Shown: positions 1 to 4,545 of the stretch, in pieces
Layout of the letters: each line of letters opens with the position of its first letter
Position numbering within the stretch: the stretch's first letter is position 1
From: Rhodospirillaceae bacterium UBA6608
Lineage (GTDB): Bacteria; Pseudomonadota; Alphaproteobacteria; Rhodospirillales_A; Casp-alpha2
NCBI GenBank assembly: GCA_002433335.1
Contig: DJHY01000256.1
Location: forward strand, 1 to 5,258
Direction: 5' to 3'
Length of the DNA: 5,258 nucleotides
Notes under the pieces: generated by a model
The model's input: the letters and a program-made list of their open reading frames with translations, nothing else
The model's database searches: none
What the model was told of the DNA's origin: nothing
Made by a program: the position numbers and the translations under genes

Positions 1-30
1 ATGGGCGGCATGGGCGGCATGGGCTTCTAA
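1..30 (+). CDS. groEL: Chaperonin GroEL, C-terminal tail only (partial)
   Basis: Frame 1 from the first base reads MGGMGGMGF and then TAA. A Gly-Gly-Met repeat ending in a short hydrophobic residue is the classic disordered C-terminal tail of GroEL/Hsp60, the 14-subunit cytoplasmic ATP-dependent folding chamber. The tails project into the cavity floor. Only these nine codons are in the window, so the body of the protein, its copy number and the groES-groEL arrangement cannot be judged. A strong stem-loop and a canonical terminator follow, as expected at the end of a highly expressed groESL operon. Other GGM-rich tails are conceivable, but this spacing is characteristic. Confidence 0.85.
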   Translation: MGGMGGMGF

Positions 31-32
31 GT

Positions 33-87
33 CGCAAACATCATGTGGTGCCGGGGCTGGTCCCCGGCAGCGCACCGGATGTTTGCG
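33..87. repeat. Long two-part inverted repeat (stem-loop) after groEL
   Basis: CGCAAACATC (33-42) is perfectly complementary to GATGTTTGCG (78-87), 10 bp. Nested inside, TGCCGGGG (49-56) pairs with CCCCGGCA (62-69), 8 bp with loop CTGGT. Together they form a long interrupted hairpin starting two bases after the groEL stop. No T-run follows, so it does not look like an intrinsic terminator. It may protect the 3' end of the groEL mRNA, be an extragenic palindromic element, or be a protein-binding dyad. Confidence 0.6.
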
Positions 88-124
88 CGAAGAACGCCCA
101 AGCGTTATTCCGCAAGCCTTTCGG

Positions 125-160
125 AAAGGGCCGTACCTTCGGGTGCGGCCCTTTTCTTTT
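125..160 (+). terminator. Intrinsic terminator of the groEL transcript
   Basis: AAAGGGCCGTACC (125-137) pairs along its full length with GGTGCGGCCCTTT (142-154), 13 bp including one G-U pair, closed by the extra-stable loop TTCG (138-141). The run TTTTCTTTT (152-160) follows. GC-rich stem, UUCG loop and U-rich tail are the full set of intrinsic terminator features. It separates groEL from the FNR-box promoter starting about 30 nt later. Confidence 0.93.
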
Positions 161-190
161 GTCCGACCTCCATGCCCCGATTTCCGGGCG

Positions 191-239
191 TTGATCCTGA
201 TCAAGGGCAAGGGCGGCTGTCTCGGCTATAGGGCGCGGT
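191..239 (+). promoter_or_regulatory. FNR/FixK-type box and class II-like promoter for the oxygenase-hydrolase operon
   Basis: TTGAT-CCTG-ATCAA at 191-204 is a perfect match to the Fnr/Anr/FixK consensus TTGAT-N4-ATCAA, centred at 197.5. A -10-like TATAGG lies at 227-232. If the start site is near 239, the box centre sits at about -41.5 and the hexamer at -12 to -7. This is the geometry of class II FNR/CRP-family activation. The first start codon downstream is at 273. The box and spacing are seen in the sequence. Binding, and whether the effect is activation or repression, is inferred. Confidence 0.65.
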
Positions 240-272
240 GTCGAAGTTTGCTAGGTTCCGGAGACAGGAAAC

Positions 273-1889
273 ATGCAGGTCGGATTTCAACGCATGACGA
301 TCAACAATGTCGCCGACGATATCCAGGCGATGATCAAGGCTGGCCGACAGGCCGATGCGGCCCAGGCCGCTTATCAGGCCGCGACCACGGGCCGCGCCGA
401 TCCGCAGGTCTTGGCCGTGGGCGGGGCGGCGGCCTATCAGGCCGGGGCGGATGGTTTGGCGCTGGAATTGTTTTCCCGCCTCGATGCGCGCCAGGCCCTG
501 GACGCCACGCAATGGGCGATGATGGGCCATGCGGCGGAACGCCTAGGCGTGTCGCGGGTGGCGCTGCATGCCTATCGCCGGTCGCTCGGTCTGCATCCGG
601 CGTCTCCCGCGGTTCACTACAACCTTGGCAGTTTGTACCTGCGCCGCCATCAATGGACCGATGCGATCGAACATCTGCGTGCCGCCTGCGAGGCCAATCC
701 CGGTTGGGAAGCGGCCTGGGAGAATCTGGCCCAGGCGATGATGGGGACCGAGCATTACGAGGTCGTGGTGCCGTTCCTAGAAGACTGCATGGCGCGCTTT
801 CCCGATAACGCCGATTTTGTCCTGCACCATGCCCAGGCCCTGATGCACAAAGGCGACCGCGCCGCCGCCGAGGCCGCTTTCCGCTCCCTGACCCAGCGAC
901 TGCCGTCCGAAGCCATCGTCTGGGCCGGGTTGGCCGCGGCGGTCATTCAGGACGGCCGCATGGACGAAGCCGCCGACATCATTCTTCAGGCCCGGGCCAA
1001 GGGGGCGGCTTCCGCCGACCTGGACGAAATGGCGGCAAGCCTGAAGCTGGACGCGGGCGAGCCGGATGCCGCCGCCGAAGGCTATCGCGCGGTCCTGGCC
1101 GTCCAGCCGGGCCACCGCTTGGCGCGGGTCAACCTGATCGACGCCTTGCTGCAGGCCGCCCGTCCGGACGAGGCGCTGACCGTTTGCGACGCGCGTCTGG
1201 CCGAGGTGCCGGGCGACCCGGAAATGCTCGCCTATCGCCATATCGCGATGGTCGACATGGGGCAGGTCGCCGAGGCCGAGGCCTATTTGCCGCCCAACCT
1301 GATCATGGGGCATCGCCCGATGGCCCCGGACGGCTTTGATTCGTTGGCCGAGTTCAACCGCGAAATGGTCCGCCATATCCTGAACCATCCGTCCCTGGTG
1401 CCGTCGCCGCCCAGCCATGCCACCGTCGCGGGCCGCCATACGGGAAGCTTGGTGTGCGAGCCCTGGGGGCCGATGACCCATTTCAAGGATATGATCGGCG
1501 AGGCCGCGCGCGTCTATCGTCGCCGCCATCGCAACGATCCGCATCCCCTGTTCACGCGCTGGTCCGATGAATATTCGCTGACCGTCTGGGCGGTCGAGAT
1601 GAACGCCGGCGGTCATCAGATGCCGCATATCCATCCGTCCGGCTTCCTGTCCGGCGTCTATTACCCGCAACTGCCGCAGCAGGTCACGGACCCGGGCGAT
1701 ACCAACGGGTTCATCGAATTCTTCCAGGCCCCGGATCAGTTCAAGCTGCATCATCAGCCGCGCCTGCAACTGTTCCCGCCGGAGGAAGGGGTGATGTACC
1801 TGTTCCCCTCGGCCTATTTCCACCGCACCATTCCGTTCACCGGCGAAGGTACGCGCATCAGCGTCGCCTTCGACCTGGTGGCGCTGTAG
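273..1889 (+). CDS. TPR-repeat protein with C-terminal 2OG-Fe(II) oxygenase domain
   Basis: This 538-residue soluble protein has no signal peptide or membrane segment. Residues about 15-340 are Ala/Leu-rich helical pairs of the tetratricopeptide type. The clearest repeat is at 112-145 (HYNLGSLYLRRHQWTDAIEH). Residues about 385-538 resemble the putative 2OG-Fe(II) oxygenase family (Pfam 2OG-FeII_Oxy_5). They include HIHPSGFLSGVYY with H452 and H454, LFPSAYFHRTIPF with H517, and R528 in the final strand (RISVAFD). By family logic H452, H454 and H517 ligate iron and R528 holds 2-oxoglutarate, giving an O2-dependent hydroxylase whose TPR arm may select a protein partner. The substrate is unknown. 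The ATG at 273 is preferred because GGAG (260-263) and AGGA (266-269) precede it. ATG 294 (MTINN) is a possible alternative. It is first in an operon with the hydrolase 10 nt downstream. Confidence 0.85.
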   Translation: MQVGFQRMTINNVADDIQAMIKAGRQADAAQAAYQAATTGRADPQVLAVGGAAAYQAGADGLALELFSRLDARQALDATQWAMMGHAAERLGVSRVALHAYRRSLGLHPASPAVHYNLGSLYLRRHQWTDAIEHLRAACEANPGWEAAWENLAQAMMGTEHYEVVVPFLEDCMARFPDNADFVLHHAQALMHKGDRAAAEAAFRSLTQRLPSEAIVWAGLAAAVIQDGRMDEAADIILQARAKGAASADLDEMAASLKLDAGEPDAAAEGYRAVLAVQPGHRLARVNLIDALLQAARPDEALTVCDARLAEVPGDPEMLAYRHIAMVDMGQVAEAEAYLPPNLIMGHRPMAPDGFDSLAEFNREMVRHILNHPSLVPSPPSHATVAGRHTGSLVCEPWGPMTHFKDMIGEAARVYRRRHRNDPHPLFTRWSDEYSLTVWAVEMNAGGHQMPHIHPSGFLSGVYYPQLPQQVTDPGDTNGFIEFFQAPDQFKLHHQPRLQLFPPEEGVMYLFPSAYFHRTIPFTGEGTRISVAFDLVAL

Positions 1890-1899
1890 GCCGGGCGGG

Positions 1900-2631
1900 G
1901 TGAGCGCGCCCATCTTCGTCCTGGTCCATGGCGCCTATCATGGGGCCTGGTGTTGGGAGCGGTTGATCCCGCTGTTGGCGGCGCGGGGCGCCCGTGTCGC
2001 GGCCCCGGACCTGCCGGGGCATGGCGCCGATAGGACGCCGACGCCCGCCTTGTCCCTGTCGCTTTATGCCGATCACGTGGCCGAGGCCGTGCGCCGGATC
2101 GAGGCCCCGGTCACCCTGGTCGGCCATTCCATGGCCGGTGCGGTGATCGCCGAAGTCGCCGAGCGCGTGCCGGATGCTTTGTCCCGTTTGGTCTATCTGA
2201 CGGCCTATATGCCGACCGACGGGGAAAGTATTCTCGACTGGGCCCGGCGCGACGAGGACACCCGCGCCCGGGCGCAAAAGATCGATGTCGAAGGCGTGTC
2301 CTGCCTGACCGTGGACCGGGAAACCGTCTGGGACGCGTTTTATCAGGATGCGTCGGAACAGGATTTGGACTGGGTCTTTCCCAACCTGCGGCCCGAGCCG
2401 ATGACCGTGTTCCGCCAAGCCCTTCGCCTGTCGGCGGAGAACTTCGGGCGGGTGCCGCGCGACTATGTGTCCTGCCGCCAGGACCTGACGATTACCCCGC
2501 GTTTACAGGACGATATGCTGGATGCCCTGCCGGCGCGGCGGACCTGGGACATGGATTGCGGACATTCTCCCTTTGTCGTCTGCCCCGAGTACCTGGCCGA
2601 GGTTCTGATGGGCGGCGAACAGGCGGATTGA
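1900..2631 (+). CDS. Alpha/beta-fold hydrolase (esterase, EstC/SABP2-like)
   Basis: This 243-residue cytoplasmic protein of the alpha/beta hydrolase superfamily is close in style to plant methylesterase SABP2 and bacterial EstC-type esterases. Visible motifs are the N-terminal strand and oxyanion segment FVLVHGAYHGAWCW (residues 6-19), DLPGHG (37-42), the nucleophile elbow GHSMAG (75-80) with Ser77, a probable acid at D195 in SCRQDLTITP, and the catalytic His222 in DCGHSPF. A helical cap lies between about 105 and 185. The length is typical for single-domain esterases. The start is GTG at 1900, 10 nt after the oxygenase stop, with only a G-rich stretch (1893-1899) as ribosome site. Tight spacing implies co-transcription and perhaps translational coupling. 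The substrate is not readable; a small ester or lactone is the default guess. A link to the oxygenase product is inference from position only. Confidence 0.88.
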   Translation: MSAPIFVLVHGAYHGAWCWERLIPLLAARGARVAAPDLPGHGADRTPTPALSLSLYADHVAEAVRRIEAPVTLVGHSMAGAVIAEVAERVPDALSRLVYLTAYMPTDGESILDWARRDEDTRARAQKIDVEGVSCLTVDRETVWDAFYQDASEQDLDWVFPNLRPEPMTVFRQALRLSAENFGRVPRDYVSCRQDLTITPRLQDDMLDALPARRTWDMDCGHSPFVVCPEYLAEVLMGGEQAD

Positions 2632-2691
2632 CCGGGTGTGTCGCGGAATATGCACAGGCCGCGCATGAATCCATCTTGAAAGCCGCCCGAT

Positions 2692-2708
2692 CTGGCTCTA
2701 ACGTTTCA
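2692..2708 (+). promoter_or_regulatory. Weak sigma-54-like promoter match upstream of the first ANTAR gene
   Basis: C-TGGCTCT-AACG-TTTC-A keeps the exact -24/-12 spacing of the consensus YTGGCACG-N4-TTGCW and matches TGGC and TT-C. It lacks the conserved G of the -12 GC. If used, transcription would start near 2719, just before the hairpins at 2724-2790. It is reported because a better match stands in the same relative place before the second ANTAR gene. Taken alone it is weak. Confidence 0.25.
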
Positions 2709-2723
2709 ATCTAATGAAAAAGG

Positions 2724-2790
2724 GGACGGACAATGCACCGTCCACGATTTGGGGGCACGTCCAAGCAGGGAGTTGCGACCAACGCCTTTT
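2724..2790 (+). promoter_or_regulatory. Structured leader with terminator-like hairpin before the first ANTAR gene
   Basis: Within the 175-nt gap 2632-2806 three hairpins lie in a row. GGACGG (2724-2729) pairs with CCGTCC (2738-2743) around an 8-nt loop. TTGG (2749-2752) pairs with CCAA (2761-2764), also with an 8-nt loop. A terminator-like hairpin follows: GGAGTTG (2769-2775), loop CGAC, CAACGCC (2780-2786), one A/G mismatch, then TTTT (2787-2790). It ends 16 nt before the start codon. CGTCC at 2758-2762 could also pair with GGACG (2724-2728), giving an alternative fold. The order suggests an attenuator, perhaps autoregulatory. The loops are not the hexaloop type ANTAR proteins are known to bind. 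The rest of the gap (2632-2690) shows only a weak CGCGG/CCGCG dyad (2642-2663). Confidence 0.4.
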
Positions 2791-2806
2791 CGCTTGGAGT
2801 GGGAAG

Positions 2807-3394
2807 ATGTCGGCCGTCGGCCTGAAAATTCTGGTTATCGACGAAAGCGCCGAGCGTGCTGAAGTGCTGCTCGCGGGCCTTGAAGATGCGGGTTATCACC
2901 AGGTTCAATACCTGCGTGAGATGACCGATCTTGTCCCCCGTATCGCGGCCATCGATCCCGATGTGATCCTGATTGATCTGGAAAACCCCAACCGCGACAC
3001 CGTCGAGCAGATGTTCCGTGTCTCGCGCGAGGTCAAACGCCCGATCGCGATGTTCGTCAACGAAAGCGATCCGGAAATGACCAAGCAGGCGATCCGCGCC
3101 GGGGTCAGCGCCTATATCATCGACGGCCTGCGCCGCGAACGCATCCAGCCGGTGGTCGAGGTCGCGATTTCCCGGTTCGAATCCTACCGCGAGCTGGAAC
3201 AGCGGGCGACCGACGCCGAGCTGCAACTGGCCGAACGCAAAACCATCGAGCGTGCCAAATCGGTGCTGATGGACAAGCGGTCGATGTCCGAACCTCAGGC
3301 CTATGAGGCCATCCGCGACATGGCCCGGGCCAAAGGCAAGCGCATGGTCGAGGTGGCGGAAAGCCTCCTGACCGCTCAGGAGTTGGGTATCTGA
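2807..3394 (+). CDS. NasT-type response regulator with ANTAR RNA-binding domain
   Basis: This 195-residue cytoplasmic protein has a receiver domain at about 5-122, a coiled-coil linker at about 122-142 (ESYRELEQRATDAELQLAER) and an ANTAR domain at about 133-190 (ERKTIERAKSVLM, then EAIRDMARAKGKRMVEVAE). ANTAR proteins bind tandem hexaloop hairpins in nascent RNA and stop a terminator from forming. NasT does this for nitrate/nitrite assimilation genes and is held by NasS. The acidic pair D12/E13 and phosphoacceptor D57 (ILIDLEN) are present. The usual receiver Lys is replaced (YIIDGL, 103-108), as in NasT-like proteins. ATG 2807 is chosen because GGAG (2796-2799) sits 7 nt upstream and MSAVGLKILVIDE fits the domain edge. 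The frame is open up to an ATG at 2714, but that stretch is the hairpin leader. A paralogue follows. Sure of family, less sure of the exact nitrogen substrate. Confidence 0.9.
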   Translation: MSAVGLKILVIDESAERAEVLLAGLEDAGYHQVQYLREMTDLVPRIAAIDPDVILIDLENPNRDTVEQMFRVSREVKRPIAMFVNESDPEMTKQAIRAGVSAYIIDGLRRERIQPVVEVAISRFESYRELEQRATDAELQLAERKTIERAKSVLMDKRSMSEPQAYEAIRDMARAKGKRMVEVAESLLTAQELGI

Positions 3395-3409
3395 TCAAAT
3401 TTTGATCAG
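3391..3409. repeat. Perfect 9-bp palindrome overlapping the stop of the first ANTAR gene
   Basis: CTGATCAAA (3391-3399) and TTTGATCAG (3401-3409) are perfect inverted copies around one base. The left arm contains the TGA stop of the first ANTAR gene. No T-run follows, so it is unlikely to be a terminator on its own. It lies about 140 bp upstream of the start site predicted from the sigma-54 element at 3513. That suits an activator-binding dyad, though this is inference. Confidence 0.5.
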
Positions 3410-3416
3410 TGTTGAT

Positions 3417-3441
3417 ATCTGCGATTAAAAAATACGCAGAT
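3417..3441. promoter_or_regulatory. 7-bp dyad around an A-rich centre; candidate enhancer site
   Basis: ATCTGCG (3417-3423) and CGCAGAT (3435-3441) are perfect inverted copies around ATTAAAAAATA. The form TGCG-A/T-rich-CGCA recalls NtrC-family enhancer sites, but the spacing and half-sites do not match the TGCACC-N5-GGTGCA consensus. Its centre is about 110 bp upstream of the start site predicted from the sigma-54 element, a normal enhancer distance. An RNA hairpin is an equal alternative. Confidence 0.4.
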
Positions 3442-3488
3442 CGTCCTTGGCCTGACCATCCCCTCTGATTCGAAAATCTATAAATATC

Positions 3489-3538
3489 AACTTGTTATGC
3501 CGTGTTTCCGGTTTGGCACGGCATTTGTAATACAAGTT
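3489..3538. repeat. Nested inverted repeats surrounding the sigma-54 element
   Basis: AACTTGT (3489-3495) is complementary to ACAAGTT (3532-3538). Inside it ATGCCGTG (3497-3504) is complementary to CACGGCAT (3517-3524). The inner right arm is also part of the sigma-54 -24 element and spacer. In addition, TTGTTATGCC (3493-3501 region) and AAGTTATGCC (3535-3543 region) are near-direct repeats. It could be a regulator site covering the promoter, or a 3' hairpin of the first ANTAR transcript. Only TTT follows the inner stem, so it is a poor terminator. Confidence 0.45.
3513..3529 (+). promoter_or_regulatory. Sigma-54 (RpoN) promoter upstream of the second ANTAR gene
   Basis: T-TGGCACG-GCAT-TTGT-A matches YTGGCACG-N4-TTGCW at every conserved position except the last C of the -12 element (GT for GC), with exact spacing. 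The predicted start is near 3540. Sigma-54 with an NtrC-type activator is the usual control of nitrogen-assimilation genes, which suits the downstream ANTAR/NrtA genes. Two dyads upstream (3391-3409 and 3417-3441) are candidate activator sites. Confidence 0.6.
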
Positions 3539-3564
3539 ATGCCTCGCGCGTCAGCGCTTGGCGT

Positions 3565-3676
3565 CTTCCGCGCCCAAAGGCGGGCGGTGCATCGGAAGCC
3601 ATCTGCCCCATGACGGGCTGCAATACCGGCACGAGGCCGGACATTGAAGCTTTACGCCGCCGAAGCGTTCGGCGGT
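3565..3676 (+). promoter_or_regulatory. Multi-hairpin leader with ANTAR-type hexaloop before the second ANTAR gene
   Basis: Four hairpins follow the predicted start. (a) CTTCCG (3565-3570) pairs with CGGAAG (3593-3598), enclosing CGCCC (3571-3575) / GGGCG (3582-3586). The loop AAAGGC has A at position 1 and G at position 4, the signature of ANTAR-bound hexaloops. (b) GCCC (3605-3608) pairs with GGGC (3615-3618), with six-base loop CATGAC (G at 4 but not A at 1). (c) CCGGC (3626-3630) pairs with GCCGG (3636-3640). (d) CCGCCGAA (3657-3664) pairs with TTCGGCGG (3668-3675). No U-run follows c or d. The tandem of (a) and (b), 6 nt apart, resembles an ANTAR target. Hairpin d may affect translation start. 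This is inferred from pairing by eye. Confidence 0.42.
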
Positions 3677-3706
3677 CGCGATATGGAAACCGGGGCAACC
3701 GCGTTC

Positions 3707-4312
3707 ATGCAGATCAAATTGATGACACCAGTCGGTACCAGCGTTCTCGTGGTCGAGCGGGATCGTCCGCGCGCCGAGGCGACGAAGCGCCTGCTGGTCG
3801 AACAGGGATACAGCGTGACCGGGATGCTGACGGACATGAGCCGTTTCGCCGAAACCATCGCCCAGACCACATCGGACGTGGTCATGATTTACGCAACCGA
3901 ACCCGATGATGAACTGCTGGCGGCTTTGCGCGATCTGCCGGTCGATCAGCGCCGCCCGACGGTGCTGATCACCGAAGACGGCTCGACCGAGGCGATCCAT
4001 CAGGCCGTGGCCGTAGGCGTCAACGCCTGCGTCGTGGTCGGCGTCAACGGCAACCGGGTGCGTTCGGCCATCGATCTGGCCAAAGCCAATTTCTCCAACA
4101 CCCGCGGCCTGCGCGAAGAACTGGACGAAGCGCGCAATGCCTTGCGCGAACGCAAGATCATCGAAAAGGCCAAGGGCATCATCATGCGCGAACGCGCCCT
4201 GGACGAAGACGCCGCCTACACCCTGCTGCGCAATCGCGCCATGCAGCGCGGCATGCGTCTGGTCGCGGTCGCCGAAATGGTCGTCGAGGCGGCCGAGGTG
4301 ATGCAGTTGTGA
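3707..4312 (+). CDS. ANTAR-domain regulator with degenerate receiver (no phospho-Asp)
   Basis: This is a second ANTAR protein, 201 residues from this start, paralogous to the one before it. The pseudo-receiver is at about 10-125, the coiled-coil linker at about 130-150 and the ANTAR domain at about 140-197 (ERKIIEKAKGIIM, then LLRNRAMQRGMRLVAVAEMVV). Aligned on the first paralogue, the phosphoacceptor Asp (ILIDLEN) is Tyr62 here (VMIYATE) and the acidic pair DE is E17-R18. Phosphorylation in the usual way is therefore not possible. Control by a protein partner, by the paralogue, or constitutive RNA binding are the options. The start is uncertain. ATG 3722 aligns exactly with the first paralogue (MTPVG against MSAVG) but has no ribosome site. 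ATG 3707 has a G-rich stretch 11 nt upstream. ATG 3683 and TTG 3644 (GAGG 7 nt upstream) would place hairpins inside the gene. Cytoplasmic; likely antiterminator of the nrtA leader. Confidence 0.87.
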   Translation: MQIKLMTPVGTSVLVVERDRPRAEATKRLLVEQGYSVTGMLTDMSRFAETIAQTTSDVVMIYATEPDDELLAALRDLPVDQRRPTVLITEDGSTEAIHQAVAVGVNACVVVGVNGNRVRSAIDLAKANFSNTRGLREELDEARNALRERKIIEKAKGIIMRERALDEDAAYTLLRNRAMQRGMRLVAVAEMVVEAAEVMQL

Positions 4313-4530
4313 TGTGAGTTTCGCCGCCCGGCGCGCCCTTGGACCAAGGAAGCAGTGCGACGGCGGCAACAAGAATCAGCGGACGGACGACGACGCCCGA
4401 CCGCTAGAGAACCGAACCGGGCGACGACGATGCCGCTGGGTTCATCAAGGGGGACGATGACGGCCCCCGACAGGACCAGGACGTCCATCGACGGGACCGC
4501 GAAGAGCGGCCACCGCGTTGGGCGTTTTTT
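4313..4530 (+). promoter_or_regulatory. Attenuator leader between the second ANTAR gene and nrtA
   Basis: The 233-nt gap 4313-4545 has no coding signal and many stems: CGCC-GCCC-GGCG (4322-4333), CCTT/AAGG (4337-4349), CGCCCG/CGGGCG (4394-4399 with 4418-4423), GAACC/GGTTC (4414-4418 with 4439-4443) and GGGGG/CCCCC (4449-4453 with 4464-4468). GGAC/GTCC (4473-4476 with 4483-4486) encloses a six-base loop. Candidate hexaloops with A at position 1 and G at 4 are AAGGGG (4447-4452, stem with one mismatch) and ATCGAC (4487-4492, short stem). The GGAC/GTCC and ATCGAC hairpins use bases of the terminator's left arm, so they exclude it. This is the architecture of ANTAR antitermination leaders of nitrate genes. 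The exact binding pair is not settled by eye. Confidence 0.55.
4481..4530 (+). terminator. Regulated intrinsic terminator upstream of nrtA
   Basis: A long imperfect hairpin is followed by T6. ACGTCCATCG (4481-4490) pairs with CGTTGGGCGT (4516-4525) with one G-U and one U/U mismatch. Above it CGGG (4492-4495) pairs with bases of 4510-4515 with small bulges. CCGC (4497-4500) pairs with GCGG (4506-4509) around loop GAAGA. The T-run is 4525-4530. It lies 15 nt before the nrtA start codon and inside an apparent operon, so it must be overcome for expression. This marks it as an attenuator rather than an operon end. Confidence 0.62.
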
Positions 4531-4545
4531 ATATGGAGTAGATCA

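Noticed and set aside
83..808. Forward open frame in another phase overlapping the start of the oxygenase gene
   Set aside because: It begins inside the groEL terminator region, is Arg/Gly-rich low-complexity, has no ribosome site, and overlaps a gene with recognisable domains.
777..1913. Long antisense open frame (378 codons) opposite the oxygenase gene
   Set aside because: GC-rich codon third positions open antisense frames. The composition (runs of His, Arg, Gly, Gln) matches no family, and the sense protein has clear TPR and oxygenase motifs.
2734..2739. NtrC half-site TGCACC
   Set aside because: No GGTGCA partner at the needed distance. It is part of a hairpin loop and arm instead.
2752..2768. 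Possible sigma-54 element GG-N10-GC before the first ANTAR gene
   Set aside because: Only the GG/GC spacing fits; the surrounding -24 and -12 bases do not match and it falls within the leader hairpins.
3402..3416. Second FNR-like site (TTGAT copies)
   Set aside because: TTGATCAGTGTTGAT is a direct repeat, not the inverted TTGAT-N4-ATCAA arrangement required.
3551..4372. Antisense open frame (273 codons) opposite the second ANTAR gene
   Set aside because: A shadow of the ANTAR coding sequence with no recognisable domain. The sense frame has a full ANTAR domain.
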